Shown here one piece after another: positions 55,155 to 64,000 of a DNA stretch of 64,000 bases (the first letter of the stretch is position 1; each line of letters begins with the position of its first letter). Both the position numbers and the translations under genes were made by a program. The DNA lies in NCBI GenBank assembly GCA_008828725.1, contig MEHQ01001746.1, positions 449,846-513,845 on the forward strand, written 5' to 3'. Under the pieces are notes generated by a model. It was not told where the DNA came from. It did no database searches and saw only the letters and a list, made by a program, of their open reading frames with translations. This stretch comes from Saccharina japonica. Lineage: Eukaryota; Sar; Phaeophyceae; Laminariales; Laminariaceae.

Positions 55155-55786
55155 TGTGTACACTAGAGGTGTTACCCGACGAGTACCCGTCTTAAACGGG
55201 TACCCGCCAACTTGGAGAAAAAAATACCCGGGTACTCGCGAGTATTTAGGGCCACTTTGGGGCGGGTACCCGGGTACCCATTTAACGACGGGTACCCGTT
55301 TAACACCCGGGTACTCGTCTAACAGCCGAATACCCGAATGCCCGGGGCCCAAAATACTCGGCGAGTATGAAGTTGTTACCCGTTCCCGTCAAGGGTATTA
55401 GCAAGCCGAGTAATACCCGCGAGTACCAGGGTAATTGGCAAAAGGGTAACACTTTAGTATGGTGTGGCATGCGAGGCATGAGACAGCGTTTTCATTTTGA
55501 AAAGAGTTCCCTCGAGAATATTGACCATATACTACCTAGGGGACGTGATTTAGGGGACGATAAGTTGCCATCTCCGGGATTTCTGAGATAAATCAACGAG
55601 TACCCGGGTACCCGGGTACCCGGGTACTCGTTTAAACCGGGTACCCGAGTACCCGGGTACCCGGGCCTCAAATACTCGGCGAGTATGAAGTGTTACTCGT
55701 ACCCGTGACGAGTATTTGCAAGCCGGGTAATACTCGCGAGTACCCGGGTAATTGGCAAAGGGTAACACCTCTAGTGTACACACACA
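55155..55786. mobile_element. J element with GTACCC-rich palindromic interior
   Basis: TACACTAGAGGTGTTACCC at the left and its complement at the right. Both ends contain arrays such as GGGTACCCGGGTACCC and ACTCGCGAGTA. The middle (55445-55590) is ordinary sequence. The last 120 bp are copied at 60245-60365 as part of the second inverted duplication. Related ACTCGCGAGTA sequence occurs at 8355-8450 and 8650-8830. Confidence 0.7.
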
Positions 55787-57522
55787 AATATATGTAGAAA
55801 AAAATGGAAATGAAATGAGCACTCTCTACGAAAAAAACAAAAGCGACACAGACTGAAATTCGCAGGAAGACAAGAAATACCTGGAAAAAAAATAAGAAAG
55901 CTATATATGTAGCCGAGGCATTGGAATTAAACAAATTAGTGCCCAACCCAACCTTTCCCACGTGTATATTATATCATAACACTTATCCAGGCTGAACCAG
56001 CATCACTCCTGTGTATCATACTGCTGGTGCATGCACCTGCGTGCGTGCTGCGTGCTGTACGGTTCGTCCGACGATAGACATTCTCTAACGTTTTGATGAA
56101 TGCCTGCCCGTGGGCATCCCGTGGGAAGCAGTACCATACCACAATCATTGCGTTAGGGTCAGGTAAGGGGTTAGAGTTTTTAGAGGTCACCCCTATATAT
56201 GGGGTATGATGTAGGGTCATACCCCATTAGGGTCACCCGGCTGGTCCCCCTGCTGTACGTATGATACGTAGCTATATTGCACTGCTGGGACGCGTACTGT
56301 GTGCAGGTTGCACCTGCAAAAGTTTTTGTGCAGGGTGCTGGTTTTAATGTGTGAGGCTGGCCTTTTGGGCCGCTTTTGTTTTTTGGAAAAACGCCACCAA
56401 AACACGCGGCGGAGCCGCGTGGCTGCCCCTGCCGACCTCGTGCTCCCCAAGGGGTTGGGGTTCAGGTTAGGGTTAGGGTTAGGGTTAGGGGTGTGTCTGG
56501 GGTTGGCTTGGTCTGGGTCGACGGGCAAGGATGGAATTGGCCACACACAGCCTGCACAAAAACTTTTGCAGGTGCAACCTGCACATAACGCACGCCCACT
56601 GGTGGGGGTTTTGAAGCGTGCATTTGTCCGCGAGCATTCGTGAAAAAAAAAAGGAGTTTCAAGCCAGCTTGACCTCAGATTCGCGAGAAGGCATTGGAGA
56701 TTGAATTAAGGGCATTGCATCAAGGCAGTAGTCTGATGGGCTACTGGTACAAGGTAAACATCGAAGCCTTACCTGGTATAACAATTGGCGACGCGGAGGA
56801 GCGCAACAGGAGGAGAAATGCCTGTAGTATTATATATACAGCAGTATCGGTACGGTTCCGGTGGGGATGGTGTATATGAAGCAGGCAGGGGGAGCAAGCG
56901 GGGAACTTCTGTCCATCGATATCCAGCACACCCAGTCAGAGGCGGGACTGATTTTACACCCTGTTCTCCATTTTTTCTAGAGAGACCTCGTACAAAGACA
57001 CTCGTGGTACAAGCTCTTCAGCGTACGTACAAGCTCTTCAGCACTGCTTGAACCGGCGGGGAAATTGCACGTACTATGTACGTGCAAGGTTTAACTTAGA
57101 TTTGCACGTAAAACTGTAAAAAGTACGACGCATGAAGCCAGAACAACCGCAGCTGCGGCAGTAGTGTAAAATGTCAAACGTACTGGGTACGAAAAGCCCC
57201 GACATCCACCCACCAGCCAGCGAGGCAAACTGTCCGAGAGAAAATAAAGAGAAAAGGTACCGGTACCGCCGTATATTACGCTTTGTATGTCCTACTTAAT
57301 TCATACGCCAGAGTGCCCACTATACGGTGTTGGGCGTATCCAACACATGATCAATGAAAAGGCGAAGAAAACATATTTTACGAGATTATTCGTAATGTTT
57401 AATTTAATTTCAGATACCTGGTAGAAGAGTATTAGAATGCTTTTGAGTGTGCTGTAGTGGGGATATTGTTGTGCTTGGTTGATATATTATTTCCGCCAAC
57501 GACAGAGACTGCACCGGGTGCT
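55664..57522. repeat. Left arm of second inverted duplication
   Basis: Reverse complement of 58500-60365. Positions sum to 116022 inside and 116028 outside the telomere-like tract. The sharp inner edge is at 57522/58500. No gene is supported in either arm. Confidence 0.95.
56465..56491. repeat. Interstitial telomere-like repeat, 4 units of TTAGGG
   Basis: GGTTAGGGTTAGGGTTAGGG plus one unit. The mirror tract at 59536-59565 has five CCCTAA units. Diverged CCCTAACCCGAACCCT also lies at 7813-7830. Confidence 0.9.
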
Positions 57523-58117
57523 GCTATTAGACCTATTTGAAACTCGAGCTTATGCCTTATGTCCTTCCAAAGGGAAGAGTCAGGCCATTGAATATTTGGC
57601 ACTATAGAGCCACATTTACCGCAACGTCTAAAACTCAGCATATGCCATTTTTTTTTTTAATTGTTGTTTTTTTTTTTATGTTTTCTGACATAATTTTCCA
57701 GGATTTATTCTTCTTTTGGGCTTTCCACTTTCAGCAGCACGCGTTCGTGATGAGGGACTTTTTTGTGTTGTGTGCTCGGAGAGTGCACACCAGGCCGAGG
57801 CTTGATTGAGCACGTGCAGGTGCTGGCATAGTCAAAGCAAGTGAAGGCAAACCTTGAGGGCCTGCTGGGCCGGGCCCATCACGGAACGAGGTGGCAGCGC
57901 TTGGGGCGCAGGGGCCGTCCGGACCCAACACACCATGCGCACGCTCACCACCCGTAACCTGGGCGTTGGTGCACGGCATGTCTGTGCGCAAGCCCAGCGG
58001 CTGGCGCACACCGGCCCCGGTGTTGAATCCGGGAAGGCGGGGAGGAGAACCGCCGTAGCTGTTGACGCTCGGACGCAGACCGATGAACTGGGGTGACCTC
58101 GCCTGTGCGGGATAACC

Positions 58118-58334
58118 CCATTTTTATCGCGAGAAGACTTCAGCCTTTCCTTCCCTCGTCGACTCGCATCGAATTGTGCCTACCCACGCTACTTTAATTG
58201 GCGCTCTCAGCAGTTGATTCCGTTTTTTTTTTTATTTTTGCAAATAAACTCAAAAGTCCGACCCACGTGAGATTCGAACTCCAGACATCAACGTTCAGAA
58301 GCGTTCGAGGTCATTAGACCATCGGGCGACACAG
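58118..58334 (-). mobile_element. tRNA-headed SINE, 3'-truncated
   Basis: Head at 58258-58334 (TGGTCTAATGACC A box; GAGTTCGAATCTCACG B box), then the body as far as CTCGCGATAAAAAT. It lies in the unique spacer of the second inverted duplication. Confidence 0.8.
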
Positions 58335-58499
58335 TACACTATTAATAATATGAATACTGCTGTCTTAAGTGTGTGAACGGTTCTCTGAATGTCGTGATAT
58401 CTACTATTAACAATCACTATTGAAGTATTAATACTATTCACTCTACCTCAAAGTTGATTATTACAATAATCGCTTAACTGTGTAGAGAGATATGTAATG

Positions 58500-60365
58500 A
58501 GCACCCGGTGCAGTCTCTGTCGTTGGCGGAAATAATATATCAACCAAGCACAACAATATCCCCACTACAGCACACTCAAAAGCATTCTAATACTCTTCTA
58601 CCAGGTATCTGAAATTAAATTAAACATTACGAATAATCTCGTAAAATATGTTTTCTTCGCCTTTTCATTGATCATGTGTTGGATACGCCCAACACCGTAT
58701 AGTGGGCACTCTGGCGTATGAATTAAGTAGGACATACAAAGCGTAATATACGGCGGTACCGGTACCTTTTCTCTTTATTTTCTCTCGGACAGTTTGCCTC
58801 GCTGGCTGGTGGGTGGATGTCGGGGCTTTTCGTACCCAGTACGTTTGACATTTTACACTACTGCCGCAGCTGCGGTTGTTCTGGCTTCATGCGTCGTACT
58901 TTTTACAGTTTTACGTGCAAATCTAAGTTAAACCTTGCACGTACATAGTACGTGCAATTTCCCCGCCGGTTCAAGCAGTGCTGAAGAGCTTGTACGTACG
59001 CTGAAGAGCTTGTACCACGAGTGTCTTTGTACGAGGTCTCTCTAGAAAAAATGGAGAACAGGGTGTAAAATCAGTCCCGCCTCTGACTGGGTGTGCTGGA
59101 TATCGATGGACAGAAGTTCCCCGCTTGCTCCCCCTGCCTGCTTCATATACACCATCCCCACCGGAACCGTACCGATACTGCTGTATATATAATACTACAG
59201 GCATTTCTCCTCCTGTTGCGCTCCTCCGCGTCGCCAATTGTTATACCAGGTAAGGCTTCGATGTTTACCTTGTACCAGTAGCCCATCAGACTACTGCCTT
59301 GATGCAATGCCCTTAATTCAATCTCCAATGCCTTCTCGCGAATCTGAGGTCAAGCTGGCTTGAAACTCCTTTTTTTTTTCACGAATGCTCGCGGACAAAT
59401 GCACGCTTCAAAACCCCCACCAGTGGGCGTGCGTTATGTGCAGGTTGCACCTGCAAAAGTTTTTGTGCAGGCTGTGTGTGGCCAATTCCATCCTTGCCCG
59501 TCGACCCAGACCAAGCCAACCCCAGACACACCCCTAACCCTAACCCTAACCCTAACCCTAACCCGAACCCCAACCCCTTGGGGAGCACGGGGTCGGCAGG
59601 GGCAGCCACGCGGCTCCGCCGCGTGTTTTGGTGGCGTTTTTCCAAAAAACAAAAGCGGCCCAAAAGGCCAGCCTCACACATTAAAACCAGCACCCTGCAC
59701 AAAAACTTTTGCAGGTGCAACCTGCACACAGTACGCGTCCCAGCAGTGCAATATAGCTACGTATCATACGTACAGCAGGGGGACCAGCCGGGTGACCCTA
59801 ATGGGGTATGACCCTACATCATACCCCATATATAGGGGTGACCTCTAAAAACTCTAACCCCTTACCTGACCCTAACGCAATGATTGTGGTATGGTACTGC
59901 TTCCCACGGGATGCCCACGGGCAGGCATTCATCAAAAAGTTAGAGAATGTCTATCGTCGGACGAACCGTACAGCACGCAGCACGCACGCAGGTGCATGCA
60001 CCAGCAGTATGATACACAGGAGTGATGCTGGTTCAGCCTGGATAAGTGTTATGATATAATATACACGTGGGAAAGGTTGGGTTGGGCACTAATTTGTTTA
60101 ATTCCAATGCCTCGGCTACATATATAGCTTTCTTATTTTTTTTCCAGGTATTTCTTATCTTCCTGCGAATTTCAGTCTGTGTCGCTTTTGTTTTTTTCGT
60201 AGAGAGTGCTCATTTCATTTCCATTTTTTTCTACATATATGTGTGTGTGTACACTAGAGGTGTTACCCTTTGCCAATTACCCGGGTACTCGCGAGTATTA
60301 CCCGGCTTGCAAATACCCGTCACGGGTACGAGTAACACTTCATACTCGCCGAGTATTTGGGGCCC
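58500..60365. repeat. Right arm of second inverted duplication
   Basis: Partner of 55664-57522 with a 977-bp spacer. It ends at an undetermined base (60366) followed by a SINE fragment. Confidence 0.95.
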
Positions 60366-60366
60366 N

Positions 60367-60501
60367 CAAGGCAAGAACCGTAGTGGGGGAGGAGGGAGAG
60401 GAGCCTACTTTGTGACCCCGGATCTGAGTTACGACTAGGGAGGAGAGAGAAAGGAAGGGCGAAGATAATAAATGGGAAGGACAAAAAAAAAAAAAAAAAC
60501 T
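60367..60501 (+). mobile_element. SINE, 3' part, at the edge of an inverted repeat arm
   Basis: Begins at CAAGGCAAGAACCGTAGTGG immediately after an undetermined base (60366) and runs to GGAAGGAC and an A tail. The abrupt start marks either the true end of the duplication or an assembly join. Confidence 0.75.
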
Positions 60502-61160
60502 GCTCTAAAGGATATAGCAATTAGAGAGAGAGAGAGCAGGTCAATGCATGGCAGATGCGAGTTATACCTATACACCCACTCTCCTGAACTCAGCAGGAGC
60601 CTGAGCCCACAGCGTCGCCGCGCACATCACTGCTTGTATGCATACATGCCTTGCCGGTAGACCAACCCACATCAATAACAAAACAGAGAGATAACCAGCA
60701 GACAAGGAGCGATTCAAGAATTACTCGAAGTAATAAGCCATCGATTCCGGACGCCTCTCGCGCATACACAAGATATAGGCCCCCACGGACAACAACAAAT
60801 AACCTCACACAAGAAGGGGGGGATAATGTAATATTTCTGTGTCGTGTGGTTAGGTTACCACAGACAGACTTGTACGTAGGGACCTCCAGACGGATTGGAT
60901 GAAGAAAAATCTGCACACAACCGCTCTGTGGACGTGTATCGACGGGTAGAAAGAACAGATAGATGAACGCACGCACTGCTTTGCTGCGTACCGCTTAGGT
61001 TCTACACAACCATAAGACTTCTTGCTGATGAAATTACCTGAAGAAAAGTCCTTGACCGTTTTTTTCATGAGCCGGAGTCGCCTGCGCCACCTGCGGAAAC
61101 TGAAAACTAAAAACATATCATATCATACGTATAGATAAGAGAATAGGGCAAGAGGAAAAC

Positions 61161-61196
61161 AAACAAACAAACAAACAAACAAACAAACAAACAAGT
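61161..61196. repeat. CAAA tetranucleotide repeat
   Basis: ACAAACAAACAAACAAAC run; a second one forms the SINE tail at 63488-63560. Confidence 0.95.
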
Positions 61197-61417
61197 GCAA
61201 ACAAGAGAGAGCAAAAAGCAAAAAAGCGAACGCTTTTTTAGGACTGCACTCCGGTTCTGGCGACAAATTACTTGGAATTAGTATTGAATATATGGTTATG
61301 TGCGGTACCGCACTAAATAGATGGGCTAAACGGCAGCAGCAGCAGCAGCAGCAGCAACGAACGGCAACAGCAACGGCAACATGGCATCAAAAGTACATTA
61401 TTGTTAGTACATTATTA

Positions 61418-61596
61418 CAGCAGTGGGTACCCCGATTTAAGAGCGTGTTGCCACAAGCTAAAAAAGCGCTGTTTAATTGCACATTGTTCTTCACCGAAGT
61501 GGGCAACATATAGCTTTTAGTATAGACGGGCAGGGACGCATGCCGATTTGACCGCAAACAATGCTCTTATCTCGGGCGGGGTACGAGTACCCACTG
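61418..61596. mobile_element. E element, diverged interior
   Basis: CAGTGGGTACCCCGATTTAA at the left and GGGTACGAGTACCCACTGG at the right; the interior is only partly alignable. Confidence 0.6.
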
Positions 61597-62225
61597 GCTG
61601 CTGCTGTATTATACGTACTCGTCGTAGTGGAAAATAAGCAATCAGGGAACCACTAGACCCAGCGTCGGAGTATGGTATGATGCGGGTATGATACAGCAGT
61701 ATGGTGGTACACCACCAGCGGTAGTTGGTTGGTCACCATAGACAGGGACAAAAGATAACAGAAGCAGCATGCGGCAGTATACATACACCCTCTGGTATAC
61801 CGGTAAACAGCTTACGTGTATACGAAGCAGTAGGTACGATAGAACAGCAGTAGTACAGGTATAGCAGGTACGGTCGTATCCCTGCTGAACCGTCGTAGTG
61901 TCATTGCAGCCATTGTTGGTGTGCTCGGCGTATCGCACCGGTGTTGAAATTCAACCCGTACGTGCGTAGAGCAGGCAGCAGTACCTGGTGTGCTACTGCT
62001 GTAGTATCAGGAGGTTCAAGAGTATGTTATACACAGAGCTATTAATAGGTATTTGCCGAATCGAGGCCATATATACAGTAGCAGCAACGCTGCACAGCAG
62101 CAGCAGCAACAACACCAACAACAAGTGAAGGGCATCAGCGCGTCCATAAACCACACACCACAGGCCTTCCTCCCTTCCTTCCCCTCATGCAACGTATGTA
62201 CTCGCACGCGCTCACTCTCACCTGC

Positions 62226-62495
62226 AAGAAGAAGGAGGAGGAGCCCGATCATCCCCCCCGCAATGCTGACAGCCGGCCTCCACATGTCCGTTTCCAAGCG
62301 CCTCGAGTATCGAACGCTAGCAGTCCCCTCGGAGTCGAGAGGGTGATGCTCAGCATCGACGTACGGAGCTTCGGCGGGCATCGCGCTTCGGCCAACACCC
62401 CCCCGTTATCGGACCCGACGCCTGCCGCTAGTAGGCTCGCCTCTCGCTTTGCCACCACGCCCTCTCGCCGTGTCGCACAGGCCGACCGAGGCCTG
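62226..62495 (+). CDS. Probable internal exon, disordered protein
   Basis: Open frame of about 90 codons after GCAAG|, ending at CTG|GTGAGC in phase 0. Lys/Glu-rich at first, then Ser/Pro/Arg-rich with FGGHRASANTPPLSD. GC-rich third positions contrast with its flanks. The acceptor is ambiguous and other exons were not found. Confidence 0.4.
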
Positions 62496-63286
62496 GTGAG
62501 CCGTGCTTGCTGTCTTGGGCAAGATTATCCCCACACAGATAAATACCCTTGGCTAGTTGTTTTGCTTCAAGATTGGTTGCTTTACGGATTGTTACTTGTG
62601 GGCGGCTCTGTGTGTGGTGCACCAAGCACACGTATACCCTTTATGCGGTAGTCGTCTGCTGCTGTTCCTGTGCCAGGCTGTGCGCGGGGAAGTCTCGCGG
62701 GGATCACAGAGCAAGGCACCCGTCGCTCTCGCTATGGGTCGAGAGTGGAAGAGGTGAACAGACAGAGAGTTGTCTCTAAGTAGTTGCTGCTTTCAGGGGT
62801 TATGTACGGCGGTTCCTCGCAAAAGCTACCAAAGTTCGGGCCCCCGATTTTCGGGAAGAAGCAAAAGTTCAGAAAATTCTTGTGCTTTTTCCCGGGCTGA
62901 TTTTGTTCAGTTTTCGACGTGTCTTCATTTCTGTAAAAATATATTTTCAGATTTTCATATCATTTTCGAGCTGGTTGGACTATTGGCTACTCGTAAAGAA
63001 ACGGGCATACGAAATATGCATGGAGCGGCGAGAAAGCTTCAAAAACTCATTTTGAGCTGTGATTTTGTGATTTTTTACTTTATGGTGTGGACAGCAGTAC
63101 GTACCAGTAGTAAATAGTACACGTGTATTTCGATATCCATACCACTCTGTCCGTAAATATAATGATGTTTTTTTTACTATTTGAATTAAAAAGGTCCTTA
63201 CATTTACGGACAGATTGGTACACACCAAAAAAAAAAGGGGTAGAAAATGCATGTACAACGCCGGTCGCCCCAGAAGTCTCACGGAT

Positions 63287-63561
63287 TTCGACGCGAGTCG
63301 ACGAGGGAAGAAATAGTTACTCGTCGTAGGGAAAAAAGGCTGTATTTTTATCACAAAATAAAACTGATAAAAATACAAGGCACGAACCGTGCGTAGTGGG
63401 GAGGGGGGATAAAGAGCCTGCTTTGTAGTAACCCCGGATCTGAGTTGCAACTATATGATGAGTGCGAAGAATAACCGTGGGATAAAAAAACAAACAAACA
63501 AACAAACAAACAAACAAAACAAAACAAAACAAAACAAAATAAAACAAAACAAAAACAAAAT
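63287..63561 (+). mobile_element. SINE, diverged, with AAAC-rich tail
   Basis: Carries GACGCGAGTCGACGAGGGAA, AAGGCACGAACCGTGCGTAG and CCCCGGATCTGAGTTGCAAC, then GGGATAAAAAAAC followed by long (AAAC)n and (AAAAC)n repeats, an expanded tail. A 12-bp duplication disrupts the CGCGATAAAAA block. Confidence 0.75.
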
Positions 63562-64000
63562 GCCTAAATACTCGTACATGTGATAGTAAATACATACGTA
63601 AATAAATATGGATACGGCAAGTATATAGCAGAAGGAGAACGGTACAATATCACGTTTACTTACTTGTGGTTTGAAGTTGACGGCATGTATAATAATATGT
63701 ACGTATGACATGATGTTGTATGAATATGATGCATGTGTATTTTGAGTACTATTAATAGTATATACCTGTTCGTCACAACCGTTGGTCGTACGTTCGTCAT
63801 AAGTCGCACCCATGTCTGATGTGTCTGATCGTGCGAATACGTACGTGTGGTTTGTGTAACTGGAATATGCGGCGGGATTTTGTTTTCCCCGGGTGGGTTT
63901 TGGTAAGGGTAACATCTGGGACGGAGGGGTGAAGCCCCTTCCGTTCAGTTGTTCTCTTCACGGTGGTTTCTAATATACACCTCGGGACAACATCTTCTCT

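Noticed and set aside
56465..56491. Chromosome end
   Set aside because: Only four to five TTAGGG units, with long sequence on both sides and a mirror copy, so it is interstitial.

Overview
The window is eukaryotic nuclear DNA. Coding capacity occurs as short exons with GT..AG borders separated by introns of about 0.4 to 5.3 kb, there are no bacterial-style operons, and most of the sequence is interspersed and tandem repeats. About 50% GC, long introns, many CAG/CTG and poly-C tracts and a crowd of small non-autonomous elements fit a brown alga (Phaeophyceae, kelp or Ectocarpus type). This is inference from style, not from a diagnostic gene; another stramenopile is possible.

Layout. 1-4009 and 9781-13778 are arms of a nearly identical inverted duplication around a 5.8 kb spacer; the left arm runs off the window. 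The right arm carries the first two exons of a seipin gene (six exons, 13097-24400, plus strand), and the left arm carries an antisense copy of the same exons. 24401-27223 is intergenic, with two abutting fold-back elements. 27224-36260 (plus) is a six-exon gene for an HMG-box protein with a huge Lys/Ser/Gly/Glu-rich exon and a short Trp-rich C-terminal region that may be Tudor-like. All introns in my models of both genes are phase 0, and the reading frame stays open across every junction. 36300-48900 is mostly minisatellites and elements, with a possible short exon at 41638-41793 and a decayed copia-like fragment near 44.5 kb. 48999-52126 (minus) holds two exons of an unrecognised disordered protein, joined in phase 1. 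52.3-62 kb is repeat-dominated and includes a second inverted duplication (55664-57522 / 58500-60365) with interstitial TTAGGG repeats. A probable disordered exon lies at about 62226-62495.

Repeats form a small ecosystem. I could define these families by comparing copies: (A) about 280-380 bp inverted-terminal elements, at least ten copies; (B) about 85 bp TTAA-targeting elements, often sitting inside A; (C) strongly palindromic fold-back elements of about 215 bp; (E) elements with ends like GTGGGTACCCCGATTTAA; (I) about 110-140 bp elements with TTACGGGGGACCATAGTAAA ends; (J) GTACCC-rich elements with TACACTAGAGGTGTTACCC ends; (D) and (G) of unknown class; and a tRNA-headed SINE family with seven copies on both strands. 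Nesting (SINE in A, B in A, C in A, B in E) gives a relative insertion order.

The most notable points are the duplicated seipin 5' end with decayed exon fragments on both sides of exon 2, the unusual HMG-box architecture, the new-looking SINE, and the TTAA-specific element B. I found no CRISPR array, rRNA, intact autonomous transposase, or convincing functional tRNA gene.
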